From the NCBI GenBank assembly GCA_958450365.1, contig CAUEEP010000760.1:879462-943461 (forward strand): 64,000 nt of DNA, read 5' to 3'. Shown here in pieces: positions 1 through 12,910 of this stretch; the stretch's first letter is position 1, and each line of letters opens with the position of its first letter. Under the pieces are notes generated by a model, which was not told the origin of the DNA, ran no database searches, and saw only the letters and a program-made list of their open reading frames with translations. Source of the stretch: Mesorhabditis belari. Its lineage: Eukaryota > Nematoda > Chromadorea > Rhabditida > Rhabditidae. Position numbers and translations under genes: made by a program.

Positions 1-3000
1 TCAAGAATGGGTTGCCAGCTCTGGCCAGCACCTTGCCAGCTCTGGCCAGCACTTTGCCAGCTCTGGCCAGCACTTTGCCAGCTCTGGCCAGCACTTTGCC
101 AGCTCTGGCCAGCACTTTGACAGCTCTGACAAGCACTTTGACAGCTCTGACCAGCCTTTGCCAGGCCTGACCAGCACTTTGCCGGCTCTGGCCAGCACTT
201 TGCCGAGCTCTGACCAGCACTTTGCCAGCTCTGGCCAGCACTTTGCCGGCTCTGACCAGCACTTTGCCAGGCCTGACCAGCACTTTGCCAGGCCTGGCCA
301 GCACTTTGCCAGCTCTGACCAGCAATTTGCCGGCTCTGGCCAGCACTTACCTGCATCTTCCCGATAAACAACTTCGTTTTCTCTGTCTTGTTCCACAGGC
401 GCCACACTGCTCGGTGCATCTTGACCAGCCACTCCAACCAGACCACTGAATATAATAAAATATAATAAAAGAAGAACGGATTATTTCTGGTTACCCTAGG
501 CTGTCCAGAAAATCTTTCGTTTCTTTCCGAACTACCAAACTTCAAAACCAACAAATGCATGAATTGAACTACGGGTTTTCTCATTAAAAAGGCCAAGTAT
601 CGAAATCAAATTTATACAACCATTTTCGCAAAATGTAAAATTATAGTTGGCTAGAAAGTTGACTTTCTAAACGATTTCTTACCCTTCCAAACGTCACTGG
701 CACTGGCTGTCTTGCTGGAGCTCTTTGTTGTGCAACACCACCCTCTGAAATGCAATATTTAGGTTATTAAGTCACTTTGAGTACTGTAGAGACTGTATAT
801 TACATTTCAAATATATTCTTATATATTGGAAATCGAATAAACTTTACCATTTCTGTACTGAATGACGAATTGAGATGATTGAGTGGCCCGAGAAATGAGA
901 ATCACCGTCGAGGAGTCGCTGAGCATCTAGAAAGCTTGTAACAGCTTACAACAGCTTGTAACAGCTTTATTTATAGGCAGACGCTGGACCTAAGTGCTGT
1001 AGAGATGCTGTACATTTTGTGTCTAGGCTCGATCGTAAACTTACTTGAGTCATTGTTGGCTGACAGCACATCCTTGCTCCAGTGGCGGCCAGTGACAGGC
1101 CCGATTTGATCTGAAATCTGATAACTTGGACATTTGATAACTGAAATAGTGTTTAAAAACTAAGGCAAACTGCTGAAATTACAATTTATCAGTATTGCTT
1201 TTAGAATTTTTAGCATCCAACACCTCAACAAACTGCTCGCAGCTCACCGCACAAGCATAACCAATTTTGGAGATCTGGAGTCGGATTCGGCCTTGATTTG
1301 GCTAAACGAAGTATTTCAAAACCTTTGTAAATACATTGCAAAACCATATTTATTGAATTTACTTACAGTACCGATTACTTACAGTACCGATTACTTACAG
1401 TACCGATTACTTACAGTACCGATGTACTTACAGTACCGATTACTTACAGTACCGATGTACTTACAGTACCGATGTCATTACTACACTTAAAGTCATTAAA
1501 TTACTGAATTCACTCACAGATTTGATCCTCCAATAACAGGTGCCCGATCCGTAGTAGGTGAGTGTTCTGAAATTCGAGTCCGCCACCAGATCTCTTCCAC
1601 AAGCTGTAAGCGAAAGAGATTTCCCTTGGAAAGAGATTTCCTCTTCACCAGTTCATAAAGTCTATCAAGAACAACATCGTGAATTGAAAACATCCTTTCA
1701 TTTGAACTTTTATCCAAATCAATGTCAATGTCAATGTCAGTTTATCTTATCCATGATGAAACTTGCATTGATTCTTTGGTTTTTTCATGATATCAGAGCT
1801 CTTTTAGGTTGTTTCTTTGTAACAAAAAGCCTTTGTAGACTTTCTCAAACTTTTGAAACTCTTTCGTTCAGGAGAGACATTATAGGATGTGAAGAGAGCA
1901 ATTTCCCTGTCTTTTCACAGCAAAACTTATAATTTCCCATTGTAGAAATTCAATGTGTAAGAAATATTACATCGATTAGAGATAGATTGCATGCAAATTT
2001 TGGAGAAGTAAAACGGTAAAGTATCCTTTAAACTCACTTGAATAGGCCACTTGATCACAATAAGTACCGCCTAGACCAGTCGGACAAACGCAAGTGTTGC
2101 AAGTATTCGGATTCGTGTAACCCTCATTTTGACAAGGAAGTGGCGGACCGCAACGTGCTAAAACTAGCAAAATTCATGCTATTATTATTTGGTAAATGCA
2201 TAAGAAATGCGGATTTCAACATTTTCATAAATCTCCAACGATAGAAACATTCATCGATATCCTGAAATCGATGAATGTTATAAACTATTTGAAAGTTGTA
2301 AATCTCCTCTACAAAATAGTCTAAAACGTGTTTCAATTGAGCGAACCATTGAAGAAATTTCGAGAGCGAAAAGCGAGTGACCAAAAAATGGTACCGAGTC
2401 ACTTTAGGGACAAGTTTAGTGTGGTCAAAATAGAGTTAGCTCCTCAAAAAGCTTCCCAAAACTTTCACAAAAGTTCGGTTTTGACTATATAGTGGAAAAT
2501 GAGCGCCAAATCATTCAAAATATCATTCAAAGTGATTAAGAGTTGTGATCATTTCATGGGAAAGCTTTGTTTTTACAATCTGTTTTCTTTTTTGTGAAAA
2601 AACCGGTTTTTTGACAATTTTGAAGGTTTTGAACTTACACTCTATCTAAATTTCTGTATTTCTGCATTTCCGTTAGACTTTTTTAATTAATTGATATATA
2701 GTTATCCTTTTTTGGTTTAAATCTTCAATTTTGGGAAGCTAACTCTATTTTGATCACACTAAACTTGTCCCTAAAGTGACTCGATTCCTTTTTTAGTCAC
2801 ATCCAACTTTGAGCTCAAATTTCTCGGTGTTAGGCTATCCAATTGAAATATTCTTGGTATCATTAGATGCGTCAAGTCTTTCTCTATCGATTGGTAGAAA
2901 AACTATTTTAATTGAACAGCTGCACACTAAGATATTTGAGCTCAGAGTTGGATTGTCAATGGCAAAAGGGGCGGTCAAAAAGTGCCCTTTTTGGTCACTC

Positions 3001-6000
3001 GCATTTCGCTCTCGAAATTTCTTCAATTTCTTCGATCAATTGAAACACGTTTTAGCCTATTTTGTAGAGGAGATTTACAACTTTCAAATAGTTTATAACA
3101 TTCATCGATTTCAGGATATCGAGGAATGTTTCTATCGTTTGAAATTTATGAAAATGTTGAAATCCGCATTTCTTATGCATGTACCTAATAGATTGCTTTT
3201 CTTGGCCTTTTACTAACCCTTTAAGATAGAATAAATCAGAAAAAAAACCCTTAAATGATTAGTATAACTTGCATGTACCTAATATGTAGTTTATGGCTTA
3301 CTGGAAATGTTAACAATCTCAATCAAAAACTGACTTGAACAGTACAGAAGATTCACAGCTTTGTAGTCGTAAAAAGAAGGCTCCACTCGATTCCCGATTG
3401 TCGCTGAATACTGACTTCTCAATGGAGTGATTGTGTCAGTGCCAAAATTTTTCGAGAAAGCCTAGATTTTTTTGATTGTGATTTTTGATTTTTGACTGAA
3501 ATAATGCTCTCACATTGACAGCATAGTGCATAACACTTCCATAATCATATGGAATGCCCATTGAGATTGATAGCGATGGGGAGCGCTTGTCGAACATTCC
3601 TTGATATCCAGAGATTATGTTCTGGTAGTTGACTCTAAAGTTGGCTTTTGGTTGATTGAGTTTGAAATCAAGTCAGTCAAATCAATCAGCCTTAAACTTG
3701 TTCAGCAAGTGCCCATTGAACCTGTTGGACTCAAAAAACGGAAACACACCTGTTCTAGCGCACGGAATGTGAGTCTTTAAAGCGGCAAGAATATTTAGCT
3801 ATGCCAGGAGAGTATTTTCCCAAGGAAAATCCCATTTTTATCATTTTACCTGATGTATCCATCCCTTTCTGGCCTAGATTGTTCATGGTACATTCCCAAA
3901 GTGTGTCCAATCTCGTGAGAAGCGATACCAACCTAGATTTTTAACAGAATTTCGAAAACTGGCTTTATTAGTTCGATTTGAAATGCTTTTAAGCAATATT
4001 AAGCAATTTTTACTTTACTTGAGCTTACCGTTTCACAGCCTGATCCCAAGGAGATCTCTTGTTGTCCACCAAGCTTACCGACACCGGAAAAGCAGCTGAA
4101 AGTTTTGAAAAATTTGAATGGATAACCAGGAAAGTACTACAAAGATTTGCCTATTCAGAAAATCTAAAATATTAGGTCAAATATTAGGTCAAATATTAGG
4201 TTAAATATTAGGTTAAATATTAGGTCAAATATTAAACTAAACCTTAGACTTTTCGTTCATTTTCTTTGCTATATTTTGTTATTTTATTATTTTTTCAATG
4301 AAAATGTAATTCAATGAGTACGAAAATGAACGAAAAAGACTTTCTCGACAGCCGAAAAAATATTTTTGTCTCTGAATTTTGCAAAGCACCTGTTCCCTAA
4401 AAAAAACTAAAAGTTCTAAAAGTAATTTAGAACTAGAATAAACTAGAATAAGCTAATTTCATTATTATTCAATATCTAGCACTCAGAAAATCTCGAAAAC
4501 CACGAAAAACAGGTCTAAATTTGGAATTATTACGCTGTTCAGAAAGTCTTTTCGGTCCTTTTCATACTTCTGTTGAAAAATAACAATTTCATTAATTAAC
4601 CTATGGTTTTCTCTAAATAAAAAGTGTTTATTGTTCAATTTCCCATCTTTTTAAGTCAATTTGGGTTCACTTTCAAGCAAATTCGAGAGTGAAAGAGTGT
4701 TTTTTCGAGAAATTCGAGAGTGTTCTTTGTAAAAACCTATAAAAACCTCTACGAAGAAATTGGCTAAATCAATTTCTATGAAAATTTAGCTATATACTAT
4801 ACGTCTTGTGCTCTATCTTTTATCTATAGACACCAAGATAGGTTTCCTTAGCTAAAGTGTGTCTTTTGTAAAGCTAAAGTGTCGGCACCATCGAGACGTC
4901 GCCCTTTTTGACTATCTGACTTCACGTTTCCAAGAAAATCCAGACTTAAGATCTTTTAAACCCGTTTTAATCTTGTTTTACAGAAAAATAATTGGCTGAT
5001 AAATACGTCTTTTCTTTTTTTCTTTTCGTTCTTTTTCATACTTCTGTTGAAAAATAACAATTTCATCAATTAACCTATGGTTTTCTCTAAATAAAAAGTG
5101 TTTATTATTCAATTTCCCATCTTTTTAAGTCAAATTGGGTTCACTTTCAAGCAAATTCGAGAGTGAAAGAGTGTTTTTTCGAGAAATTCGAGAGTGTTCT
5201 TTGTAAAAACCTATAAAAACCTCTACGAAGAAATTGGCTAAATCAATTTCTATGAAAATTTAGCTATATACCAAACGTTTTGTGCTCTATCTTTTATTTA
5301 TTGACACCAAGATAGGTTTCCTTAGCTAAAGTATTGAAACCGTATCATCGAGCCATCGCCTACCCGATTTTTTGCTATTAGTAAATCTATATCATTTCTT
5401 AAAACACTTAAAGTTAAAAGCTGACATTCTTGACTTACCAATGAAACAATTTTCAGATTGATAGCTGTTCTAGAAACTGAGATCTGAACGGTCAAACATG
5501 AGCTTGCCGTTTGTATCGATAATATCGATAAGCAATTCTAAATCACCCAATGCAAGCATTAGTTAGCATTAGTTAAGCAGAATATTTCAGAAGTTCTTTT
5601 GTTCCATTCACTGATAGACATATAATGTAAAGAATCTTAAGATATCCACTTCAAGCTAGGATTTCATTTTTTCAATTACTTGAATAATGAAGCTAAATAG
5701 TATATAAAATCAAGTCCTATAGTAGATTGGCGTCCGAATTTGGAAAAGTTGAGGTTTAATTACTAAACCAACTTTCTAAATCTGAAAGAAAGACGAAATT
5801 CAAACCGGCAATTATATTTAGTAGACCATAAATCCAAAACATTTCCATTTAGGACAAAAAAGAACGAAAAGACTTTCTGAACAGCCTAATATCGGTGAGT
5901 CTAAACTTTCGGACACTTCTATGCGAATTTATAGAAATTTTAAACCCAAACAAATCCCTGTGGCTTCGAACAAACCCTTCTCCTCTCGTGAAAACGATTG

Positions 6001-9000
6001 AATCAATGGCTCCTCCATTTTCCACAAAACGAACACAAGTGTGCGTCTCGTAAAGCCGAATCGCAGTTCGGATGAGACTACGCCAATTTGCTAAATTTTC
6101 TTCAATTGCTTTGCTTCAATATTTCCTTCTTTTAGCTTCTTTACCATCGTTATCATTGAATTTATAGGAGATCGAAGTGGCCCAGCGTTTCGACATTTCC
6201 GACGTCACTTTCCGTTTCCATCTTCGGCCGCCAATAATTTGATTTAGCTGAAATTTGGGTAAAGATTGGATTTAAGATTTGCAAAGCCTGTGCCCAAGCA
6301 AAGCCTGTGCCCAAGCAAAGCCTGTGCCCAAGCAAAGCCTGTGCCCAAGCAAAGCCTGTGCCCAAGCAAAGCCTGTGCCCAAGCAAAGCCTGTGCCCAAG
6401 CAAAGCCTGTGCCCAAGCAAAGCCAGATCTTTCCCAGCATCAACCCAAGCCCTTTCTTTATCAGATTTTGATTGTAAGCCTTTTCTTGATACCTAGTGAG
6501 TAAGTTTCTAAAAAAAGCTTAACTTAATTAACTAAGTTTATCATTAATAGCAAGATCACTCTACCTGATTCATCGTGAGCATCATATCAGCCTCGAAAAG
6601 CCCATTTGCGACTCGACTATTGGCTCTGACTTCATTGTGCAGAGCTCCCGTATTGACTGTGGTTTGGGGATTCTAAAAGTCGCCATAGTACAGTAAACCA
6701 CAAGCAGGATTGTTCTAAAACGATTTTTGCCAGTAAAAACATGTCTAGAGTCAGCCATTTGTATCCTGGCCAAGTCTGGACCAGCTTCTGGCCTGGTTTT
6801 AGCTTTGATTGGCTTGGCTTTTGGTCTTGATTGGCTCCCTCTCAATGGAATTGTCTCTGGCCACTAGTAAATCTATATAATTTCTTAAAACACTTACAAA
6901 AGTGATCCCTGCTCGTTGTCCATAATATCTATGAAGAGCGTTGATCACATTCTCGTAGCTCTGCCCCCGGAAAGCCGTATTGTAATAGTTTACGTTGTTG
7001 ATAAGCTAAAAACGAATGCTTTCGTTTGACTAACAAAGTTATCAATAATTTCTGTGACATTAATCATGTAGTCTTAAGCATTTTTTCAAAGTTACCCCTC
7101 GCAAACTAGCGGTCAATCTGTCGAATTGTGGGGCTGGGAAACGAGGAGCTGGAGCTGGCATCATCTAAAAGTATTGATCAAGATAGAAATCAACATTTTA
7201 GACAAGATTTCAAAGGAATCGGCCAAGAAAAGGCCGAGAAAACGAAAGTGGAATTAGGAATTAGGTTCGGGTTTGGAATTTTCCCATATTTAATCGGGAG
7301 TATATGAAAGATACCCAAAAATGACCAACAGGCCTGGCGTTGAACTTCCAAATTCCGTTAAGAGTCTCGGAGTTTGGGAACTTTTCTATTTTACTCTATA
7401 ACTCGACTCCCAGTGATCAGAACGACTTGAGGCTCGTTTTAAAATGATCCTTATTAAATTTGGTTATACAAAAGTACAATTTATCTTGTATACTCATATG
7501 TAAGAACATAGAGAAAATTGGTAGTAAAGTTGAACTACCTACCTGAAAAACTGGCCCGAAATTTTGAGTCTAAAAACAGCTCTGCTTAAATCTTGTCTTA
7601 TTTTTATTGTTATCAGGTAATTGTTACTGGTGCTGGTGGGGGTGGGGGTGGCGCTTGTGGCCTCATCATTGGCATTTGAGGCATTTGAGGCATCGGTTGA
7701 ACGGGTGGGGGTTGAGGTGGTGGGATCATTGGCTAAAATGTGTTCAGATTACAAATACTGTTGTTAGTTTAAGTTTTGATCAAATCAACGCTTTGCTATT
7801 GAAGATTTAAGCAAGCTCAGAGCAAGAGCAAGAGCAAGAGCAAGTGCAAGAGCAAGAGCAGAGCAAGAGCAAGAGCAGAGCTAAGAGCAAGAGCAAGCGC
7901 AGAGCAAGAGCAGAGCAAGCTCAGAGCAAGAGCAGAGCAAGAGCAGAGCAAGAGAAGAGCAAGAGCAGAGCAAGCTCAGAGCAGAGCAAGCTCAGAGCAA
8001 GAGCAGAGCAAGCCAGAGCAGGAGCAGAGCAAGAGCAGAGCAAGAGAAGAGCAAGAGAAGAGCAAGAGCAGAGCAAGAGCAGAGCAAGAGCAGAGCAAGA
8101 GCAGAACGAAATAAAACTCACTTGTTGCGGTGGAGGCATGGGCTGCTCGATCATGGGCCTCATAGGACCCTGAAAACAGGAATTCGACTGTGATTTCACT
8201 GATAAACTGTGATTTGTGAACAATAGAACTTATATAAAATATAAAATCAATTCTCTACTTACTTCTAATGTCTTGGTTGACATTCTAATCTCTTCTAATG
8301 ACTAATGTTCAAGATTTTCTTACTCTAACTGACCAACTCTACTACTTACCATTGGTTCATCACCAAAGTCGGACATCGGTGGTCCATCACCCATCTAAAA
8401 CTTGATATTGATGATACAAAGAAGACTATAAATTAAGCTAAAACTAACTAGCATTTAATCTAACTATAACTAGCTAGCGTTATGTTGTGATAGTATGTGC
8501 ATCACTTACGAATGGTCTTGGTCCTCGTCTCTAAATGATTAGGTTGTAGATATAAGCAATATAAGCTACAAAAATGACGAACTGCTACACTAAAAACGCT
8601 TCTAAATTGCTTCAAATCTACCGGATTGACATGATGTATAGCTCAAAAAAATAGAGAATTTCAAGAGCTTTCGAATGGATCAAAGCACACTCAAAAATCT
8701 CAATGCTAAAGATAGTTATAGTGGTTTGACTCGACTCGACCCTTGTCGTTTGACAGACTCGACCGTACTCGTCGAAGCGATCGAGTCAGGCTAGAAACTA
8801 AGTCGGCTAGGCTACTTGCGCCTAGTTGAAGCAGATTTGAAGCAAGTTGGAAGCGTTTATAGTTTACTTTTGTAGTTTTTAGTACCCATTAGGCTGATAA
8901 ATACGTCTTTTCGGTCCTTTTCATACTTCCGTTGAAAAATAACAAATTCATCAATTAACCTATGGTTTTCTCTAAATAAAAAGTGTTTATTATTCAATTT

Positions 9001-11581
9001 CCCGTCTTTTTAAGTCAATTTGGGTTCACTTTCAAGCAAATTCCTGAGTGAAAGAGTGTTTTTTCGAGAAGTTCTGACAGTGTTTTTTGCAAAAATCTAT
9101 AAAAACCTCTACGAAGAAATCGGCTCGAATCAATTTCTCTAAAAATTTGGCTATATGGCTATATACCAAACTTTTTGTGCTCTATCTTTTGTCTATAGAC
9201 ACCAAGATAGGTTTCCTTCGCGAAAGTGTTTCTTTTCTATAGGTAAAGTGTCCGTATCATCAAACCGTCGCCCTTTTTGACTATCTGACTTCACGCTTTC
9301 AAGAAAATCCAAATTTAAGACATTTTAATCTTATTTTGCAGAAAAATAATTGGCCTTTCTAATAAAACAACCCGTAGTTCAATTGGGACATTTGTTGGGT
9401 TTTAAACGGAAGTGCGAAAAGGAACGAAAAGACTTATTCACCAACCTAACAAAAAGGATTGAGTTAGAAATTAACTTTGATAAATCGAAACGTAAAAAGC
9501 AAGCTTTAACCAAAAAAGATTTTAAAAGTAACAAGAATATGCAAGAGTTTCCCCAAGAGCAAAAGTGCTTACGAAAAACGGTGGTGGTGGTGGACGGAAC
9601 ATCTGGAGAAAAGGTTGGATAATGAACGACTACTAGAAAGAAAATGACTACTAGCTATTCAATAGTTTACGTAAGATGCTCAATCAATAGGAAGATCAAT
9701 GACTATTCTAAAGTTTCCAAAATCAATCAATCATATGAAAGCTCGTCAGGATATCAGAGAATCAGGATAGTTAGACTCACCCAAGGCGGTCGGCGCATTG
9801 GTGGTCCACCACCCATGCCGCCCATTGGACCCATCGGACCACCACCCATTCCCATTCCAGCTCTCATCGGGCCCATTGGCCCACTTGGACCTCTCATTGG
9901 CCCCATTGGGCCTCTCATCGGCCCCATCGGACCCATCGGACCACCCATCGGCCCTCTACCGAATGGCCCACCTAAATTCTGACGTCAGATCTACTGGTTT
10001 CTCTACTAAAAAGGCAATATATGATAAAAGGACTCTAAATCAATTTTTGTGACGTTTCTGTGACCACCATTGTATAGATTCTAGCAATAGTGTCCTGGTT
10101 CTTCTCGGAAATCCAAGTCTTTTCATTGTGAGAAGCTATCATATGCAAAACCCAAAGCCAATTCGATTCTCTAGGGACTTTTGTGTGGGAAATCTGGCTA
10201 CATTTTTGGCTCAAATTTCAAATTCTGCTAAACGAAAACTAGCCAAAACTAAAACTCACTAAAAATTAAGTGAAAATTTGATTTTAGCCTTCAATGCCTG
10301 AAAAAAATCATATAAACGATACAAATGCCGGAGTCGCTTTCGAAAAAGTTTTAGAATATAGATTTGTCCGTATCAATTCCGTATCCTTATCCTTAACCGT
10401 TACCAGTTCAGTTCCGTATCCTTATCCGTTAGCAGTTCAGTTCCGTATCCTTATCCGTTAGCAGTTCAGTTCCGTATCCTTTATTGGTTATCAGTTCAGC
10501 TCCGTATCCTCATCCGTTATCAGTTCAGTATACCCGGTGCGTCCCTATCAATTAGCAGTTCAATTCTCGATAACCGCTTATTAGGACCTATCATGTGGGC
10601 TCCGTAAAATGTAGGTGACGTTAGCAGTTCTAGTTCCGGATCCTTTATTGGTTATCGTTCAGCTCCGAAAGCTTGGAATCCGTTAACAATTCCGTACCAA
10701 ATCGGCTTGTCCGGGGTGCAGTACTAGTTCCGTATCCATATCCTTATGTCCTTATTCAGTTCCGTATCCTTATCCGTTTAAAATATCAGTTTGGCTCGGA
10801 GCTGATAGATGCAAAAAAAGGGATTGAATTGGTTTTACAATAAAAAGATGAATATTTTGTCAAAAGATTTCCGTCAATATTTCCGAGAAGAACCAGTTTT
10901 GGATGGACAGTGTGACTGCGAGAATCGCTTTCTGGAGTGAATTCAGGTCTGCATACGTCCGATTATTCTTGTCCTGCTTCAATTACAATGACCGTATTTT
11001 CTCTAATAGTAGTGCACCCCGGCGAGCCGAGTTGGTGACGATTTTACGGTTTCCAAGCGTTTGCAGAAGCTCGAAATCGAATCGAAACTGGATCTGGATC
11101 AAATGCTCAGGGTGCACTACTATTTCAGAAAAAGTAGTACCGTATTTTCTCTGATAGTAGTGCACCCAGTGGAGCCAAGTTGATGACTATTTTACGGTTT
11201 CCAAGCATTTGCAGAAGCTCAACACTCTAATCCCCGACTAGATCTCATCGTCAGCTAGATTTTCCGACCCCACATCAATAGGTTCTGATAAGCGGTTCTC
11301 GAGATTTCGAGCAATTTAGGCGACGCTCAGGGTGCACTACCATGAGAGAAAATAAGGTATATCTTTTTTCAACAAAATGTCTTTGAGAGATTTTGAAAAG
11401 CTTTGATTTTTAAACATTTTCGAAGGTGCAAAGAAAAGTTGCCAAAATTGACAAATACAGAAAAGCGTCGACTTTCAGCATTTTTGAGATTACAGATACA
11501 TCAATACAGAGAGACATCAATCAAAGTCCTTACCAAAACCATGATGGTGATGGTGTCTCATTCCAAATGGCCCAAATGATC
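1..11581 (-). CDS. Astacin-family zinc metalloprotease (astacin + EGF + CUB + TSP1), partial at both ends
   Basis: Exons in transcript order: 11534-11581, 9781-9971, 8510-8530, 8350-8394, 8122-8169, 7628-7732, 7543-7569, 7096-7164, 6898-7005, 6565-6672, 6145-6247, 5976-6090, 4029-4095, 3850-3932, 3514-3634, 3335-3461, 2038-2157, 1518-1603, 1224-1301, 1045-1110, 848-926, 683-744, 351-445. All junctions keep phase. The protein starts with a Gly/Pro/Met-rich region, then a prodomain with FEADMMLT (probable Asp switch), then the catalytic domain with [12 protein letters not shown] (three zinc His and the catalytic Glu) and the Met-turn SVMHY. An EGF module follows ([10 protein letters not shown]), then a CUB domain containing TGARMCC, then the first half of a TSP1 repeat ([10 protein letters not shown]). 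This order matches C. elegans astacin subgroup V (NAS-33 to NAS-38), secreted enzymes of which some act in moulting or hatching; that role here is inference. The signal-peptide exon was not found, and the TSP1 end lies left of the window. Confidence 0.9.
10..345. repeat. 21-bp minisatellite
   Basis: About 16 copies of a 21-bp unit, roughly agctctggccagcactttgc plus c. It lies in an intron of the astacin gene next to the TSP1 exon (351-445). It keeps several frames open on both strands but is not coding. Confidence 0.9.
1366..1482. repeat. 16-bp minisatellite containing donor-like GTAAGT on the minus strand
   Basis: About seven copies of a unit near cttacagtaccgatta. It sits in the intron between the two first CUB exons of the astacin gene. 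Read on the gene strand, each unit contains CTGTAAGT, which resembles a 5' splice site. Confidence 0.9.
2195..3187. mobile_element. Palindromic MITE-like element with a second MITE nested inside
   Basis: Long inverted arms: about 2200-2450 pairs with about 2740-3187 (shared landmarks include atgcataagaaatgcggatt and the ctaaacttgtccctaaagtg segment). The right arm is interrupted at about 2797-2988 by a copy of the GC-rich MITE family also seen at 15465-16200. It occupies the intron between the EGF exon and the last astacin exon. Confidence 0.8.
4170..4240. repeat. 12-bp tandem repeat
   Basis: About six copies of aaatattaggt(c/t) in an intron of the astacin gene. Confidence 0.85.
4535..5888. 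mobile_element. Overlapping, truncated copies of a mariner-derived ~560-bp MITE
   Basis: Left ends begin near 4535 and 4995 (cttttcatacttctgttgaa, then ataaaaagtgttta), so two left halves lie in tandem. The copies are about 95% alike by eye. A right terminus occurs at about 5838-5888 (agaacgaaaagactttctga). The second copy stops matching the family after about 5345. The array fills most of the 1.9-kb intron between exons 4029-4095 and 5976-6090 of the astacin gene. Confidence 0.75.
6283..6425. repeat. 18-bp minisatellite
   Basis: Eight near-perfect copies of aagcctgtgcccaagcaa in the intron between the astacin exon 6145-6247 and the prodomain exon 6565-6672. Because 18 is a multiple of three, open frames appear on both strands; these are not genes. 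Confidence 0.92.
7812..8108. repeat. AGAGCA-rich simple repeat
   Basis: About 300 bp of variants of agcaagagcagagc. It is purine-rich on the plus strand and fills the intron between astacin exons 7628-7732 and 8122-8169. Confidence 0.92.
8889..9451. mobile_element. Mariner-derived MITE (about 560 bp), complete
   Basis: The left end is ttaggctgataaatacgtct and the right end is the imperfect inverted complement (cttattcaccaacctaa). The interior matches the copies at 4535-5345 and is inverted relative to part of 61253-61773. It lies in the large intron between exons 8510-8530 and 9781-9971. No intact transposase is present. Confidence 0.85.
10375..10790. repeat. Degenerate ~30-bp minisatellite
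   Basis: Repeated blocks of tccgtatccttatccgttag plus cagttcagt, diverging toward the right. It lies in the first long intron of the astacin gene. Confidence 0.8.
10991..11359. mobile_element. Two adjacent copies of the ACCGTATTTT MITE family
   Basis: Copy 1 (10991-11142) and copy 2 (11142-11359) each start with accgtattttctct and end near the complementary gagaaaat. Subterminal sequence (atagtagtgcaccc) is shared with copies at 17029, 20936, 21390 and the split copy at 59.6-60.6 kb. Confidence 0.8.
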
Positions 11582-11671
11582 CTTAAACTTTCGAGTTTTT
11601 AGCTCAAAGCCGATCACCAACCATCCATTCCATCCATTCCAAATTGCGCATGGATTAGCGGAGAAATTAAG

Positions 11672-11738
11672 AATAATAAAAGCATTCTGAATAATAAAAG
11701 CATTCTGAATAATAAAAGCAATAAAAGCAAGCGAAACA
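11672..11738. repeat. 18-bp tandem repeat
   Basis: About 3.5 copies of gaataataaaagcattct between the first recognised astacin exon and the transporter gene. Confidence 0.8.
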
Positions 11739-12114
11739 ATGGAATAAAGCTAAATTTGAAAATAGTTCTTGAAAAGAAAAGAAAAGATTTAGAAAAACGG
11801 GAAATTCTGTGCGAAAGGAAACTTTAAAAGTACGAATTAAAAGGTTTTGCTCAATCAATTTTTGTGCTAAATAGCGCTTTTCGGAGAAAAAACATTTCCC
11901 CGGCTAGCTGAAGATCGAGAAATTTGGCGAGATCTCTCGCGTTCCCCCAAAATTCAAGGGCAAATGATTTTTAGGCAAAGTTTTCCGCCGATCTTTTCAA
12001 CTTATGGATTCACTAGAGTTTTTTCGTTTTAATGAGTAATTTCTTTAAAAATTCCTGTTTATTTTTGATTCATCTGTGTCTTTTCTGTGGGCGAATTTGG
12101 CAAACTCGATATCA

Positions 12115-12910
12115 TTTACAAATTTCCTTTTTTTTGCGACGTTTTTTGAATGAATCAATGGAACCGATTTCGGGTGAATTTTTGAAATTTTCCGAGAAAT
12201 GAATTGGCAGATAATTTGGCAGTTTTGGCAGATAATGAAAAGGAATTAATCCACTTTTCTTCAAAGTGGCCACCTTTGGCTCCAATGCAGAGCCTCAAAC
12301 GCTTGATGAAGTTTTCGGCGATGAGCAGCAGCTCGGCCGGAGTGATTCGATCCCATTCCCTGGTCAACGATCGCTTAATAGCCTCCAAACTTTTGTGGGG
12401 TTTTGCACAAGCCCATTGTCTCCAAAATTGACCAAATACTGTAGTAGACGAAACACTGTAGTCTAACGGATTGAGATCGCACGAATACGGAGACCATTCC
12501 TGGGCCGAGATGAAATCCGGGAAGTTTGTCCTACACCAGTCCTGTGTGGATTTGACTCGATGAGAAGGAGGCGGAGTCTTGTTGGAAGGTCCAAAATCCG
12601 TCACCAAAATGCTGTTGAGCCCATGAAAGCAAAACATCCTCAAGAATCTTTTTTGGTACACATCCTTATTGATTTTTACCCCAGAATCGATGAAAATGAG
12701 AGAAGCTTTGCCGTTTGCGCAGATTCCGGCCCATACCATGCCCGATTTGGGACTTTGTCGGTGTTGAACAATCGCAGAGCTGCATGGAGGGGACGTTGAC
12801 CAAATCCGATCGTTTTACAAATTTCCCTTTTTTTGGGACGTTTTTGAATGAATCAATGGAAACGATTTCGAGTAAATTTTTCAAATTTTTCGAGAAATGA
12901 ATAAATGAAT
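12115..12910 (-). pseudogene. Tc1/mariner-type transposase relic flanked by ~90-bp direct repeats
   Basis: Minus-strand frames encode MVWAGICANGKASLIFID, then WCRTNFPDFISAQEWSPYS, CDLNPLDYSV, and a tail with RLRLCIGAKGGHFEEKW. These are catalytic-region landmarks of a Tc1/mariner transposase related to the fragment at 59.9-60.2 kb. The first catalytic Asp region is damaged and frames shift near 12740. A segment of about 90 bp (gaatgaatcaatggaa and neighbours) occurs at about 12112-12200 and again at 12815-12903. It lies between the divergent astacin and transporter genes. Confidence 0.8.

Noticed and set aside
1..432. 143-codon minus frame with LAKCWPE repeats as a Cys/Trp-rich protein
   Set aside because: It is the 21-bp minisatellite read through into the TSP1 exon in a different frame. 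The TSP1 frame and its donor at 350 are better supported.
9350..9622. 90-codon Lys-rich plus frame
   Set aside because: Starts in the right end of a MITE and continues into unique intron sequence. No motif or splice support.
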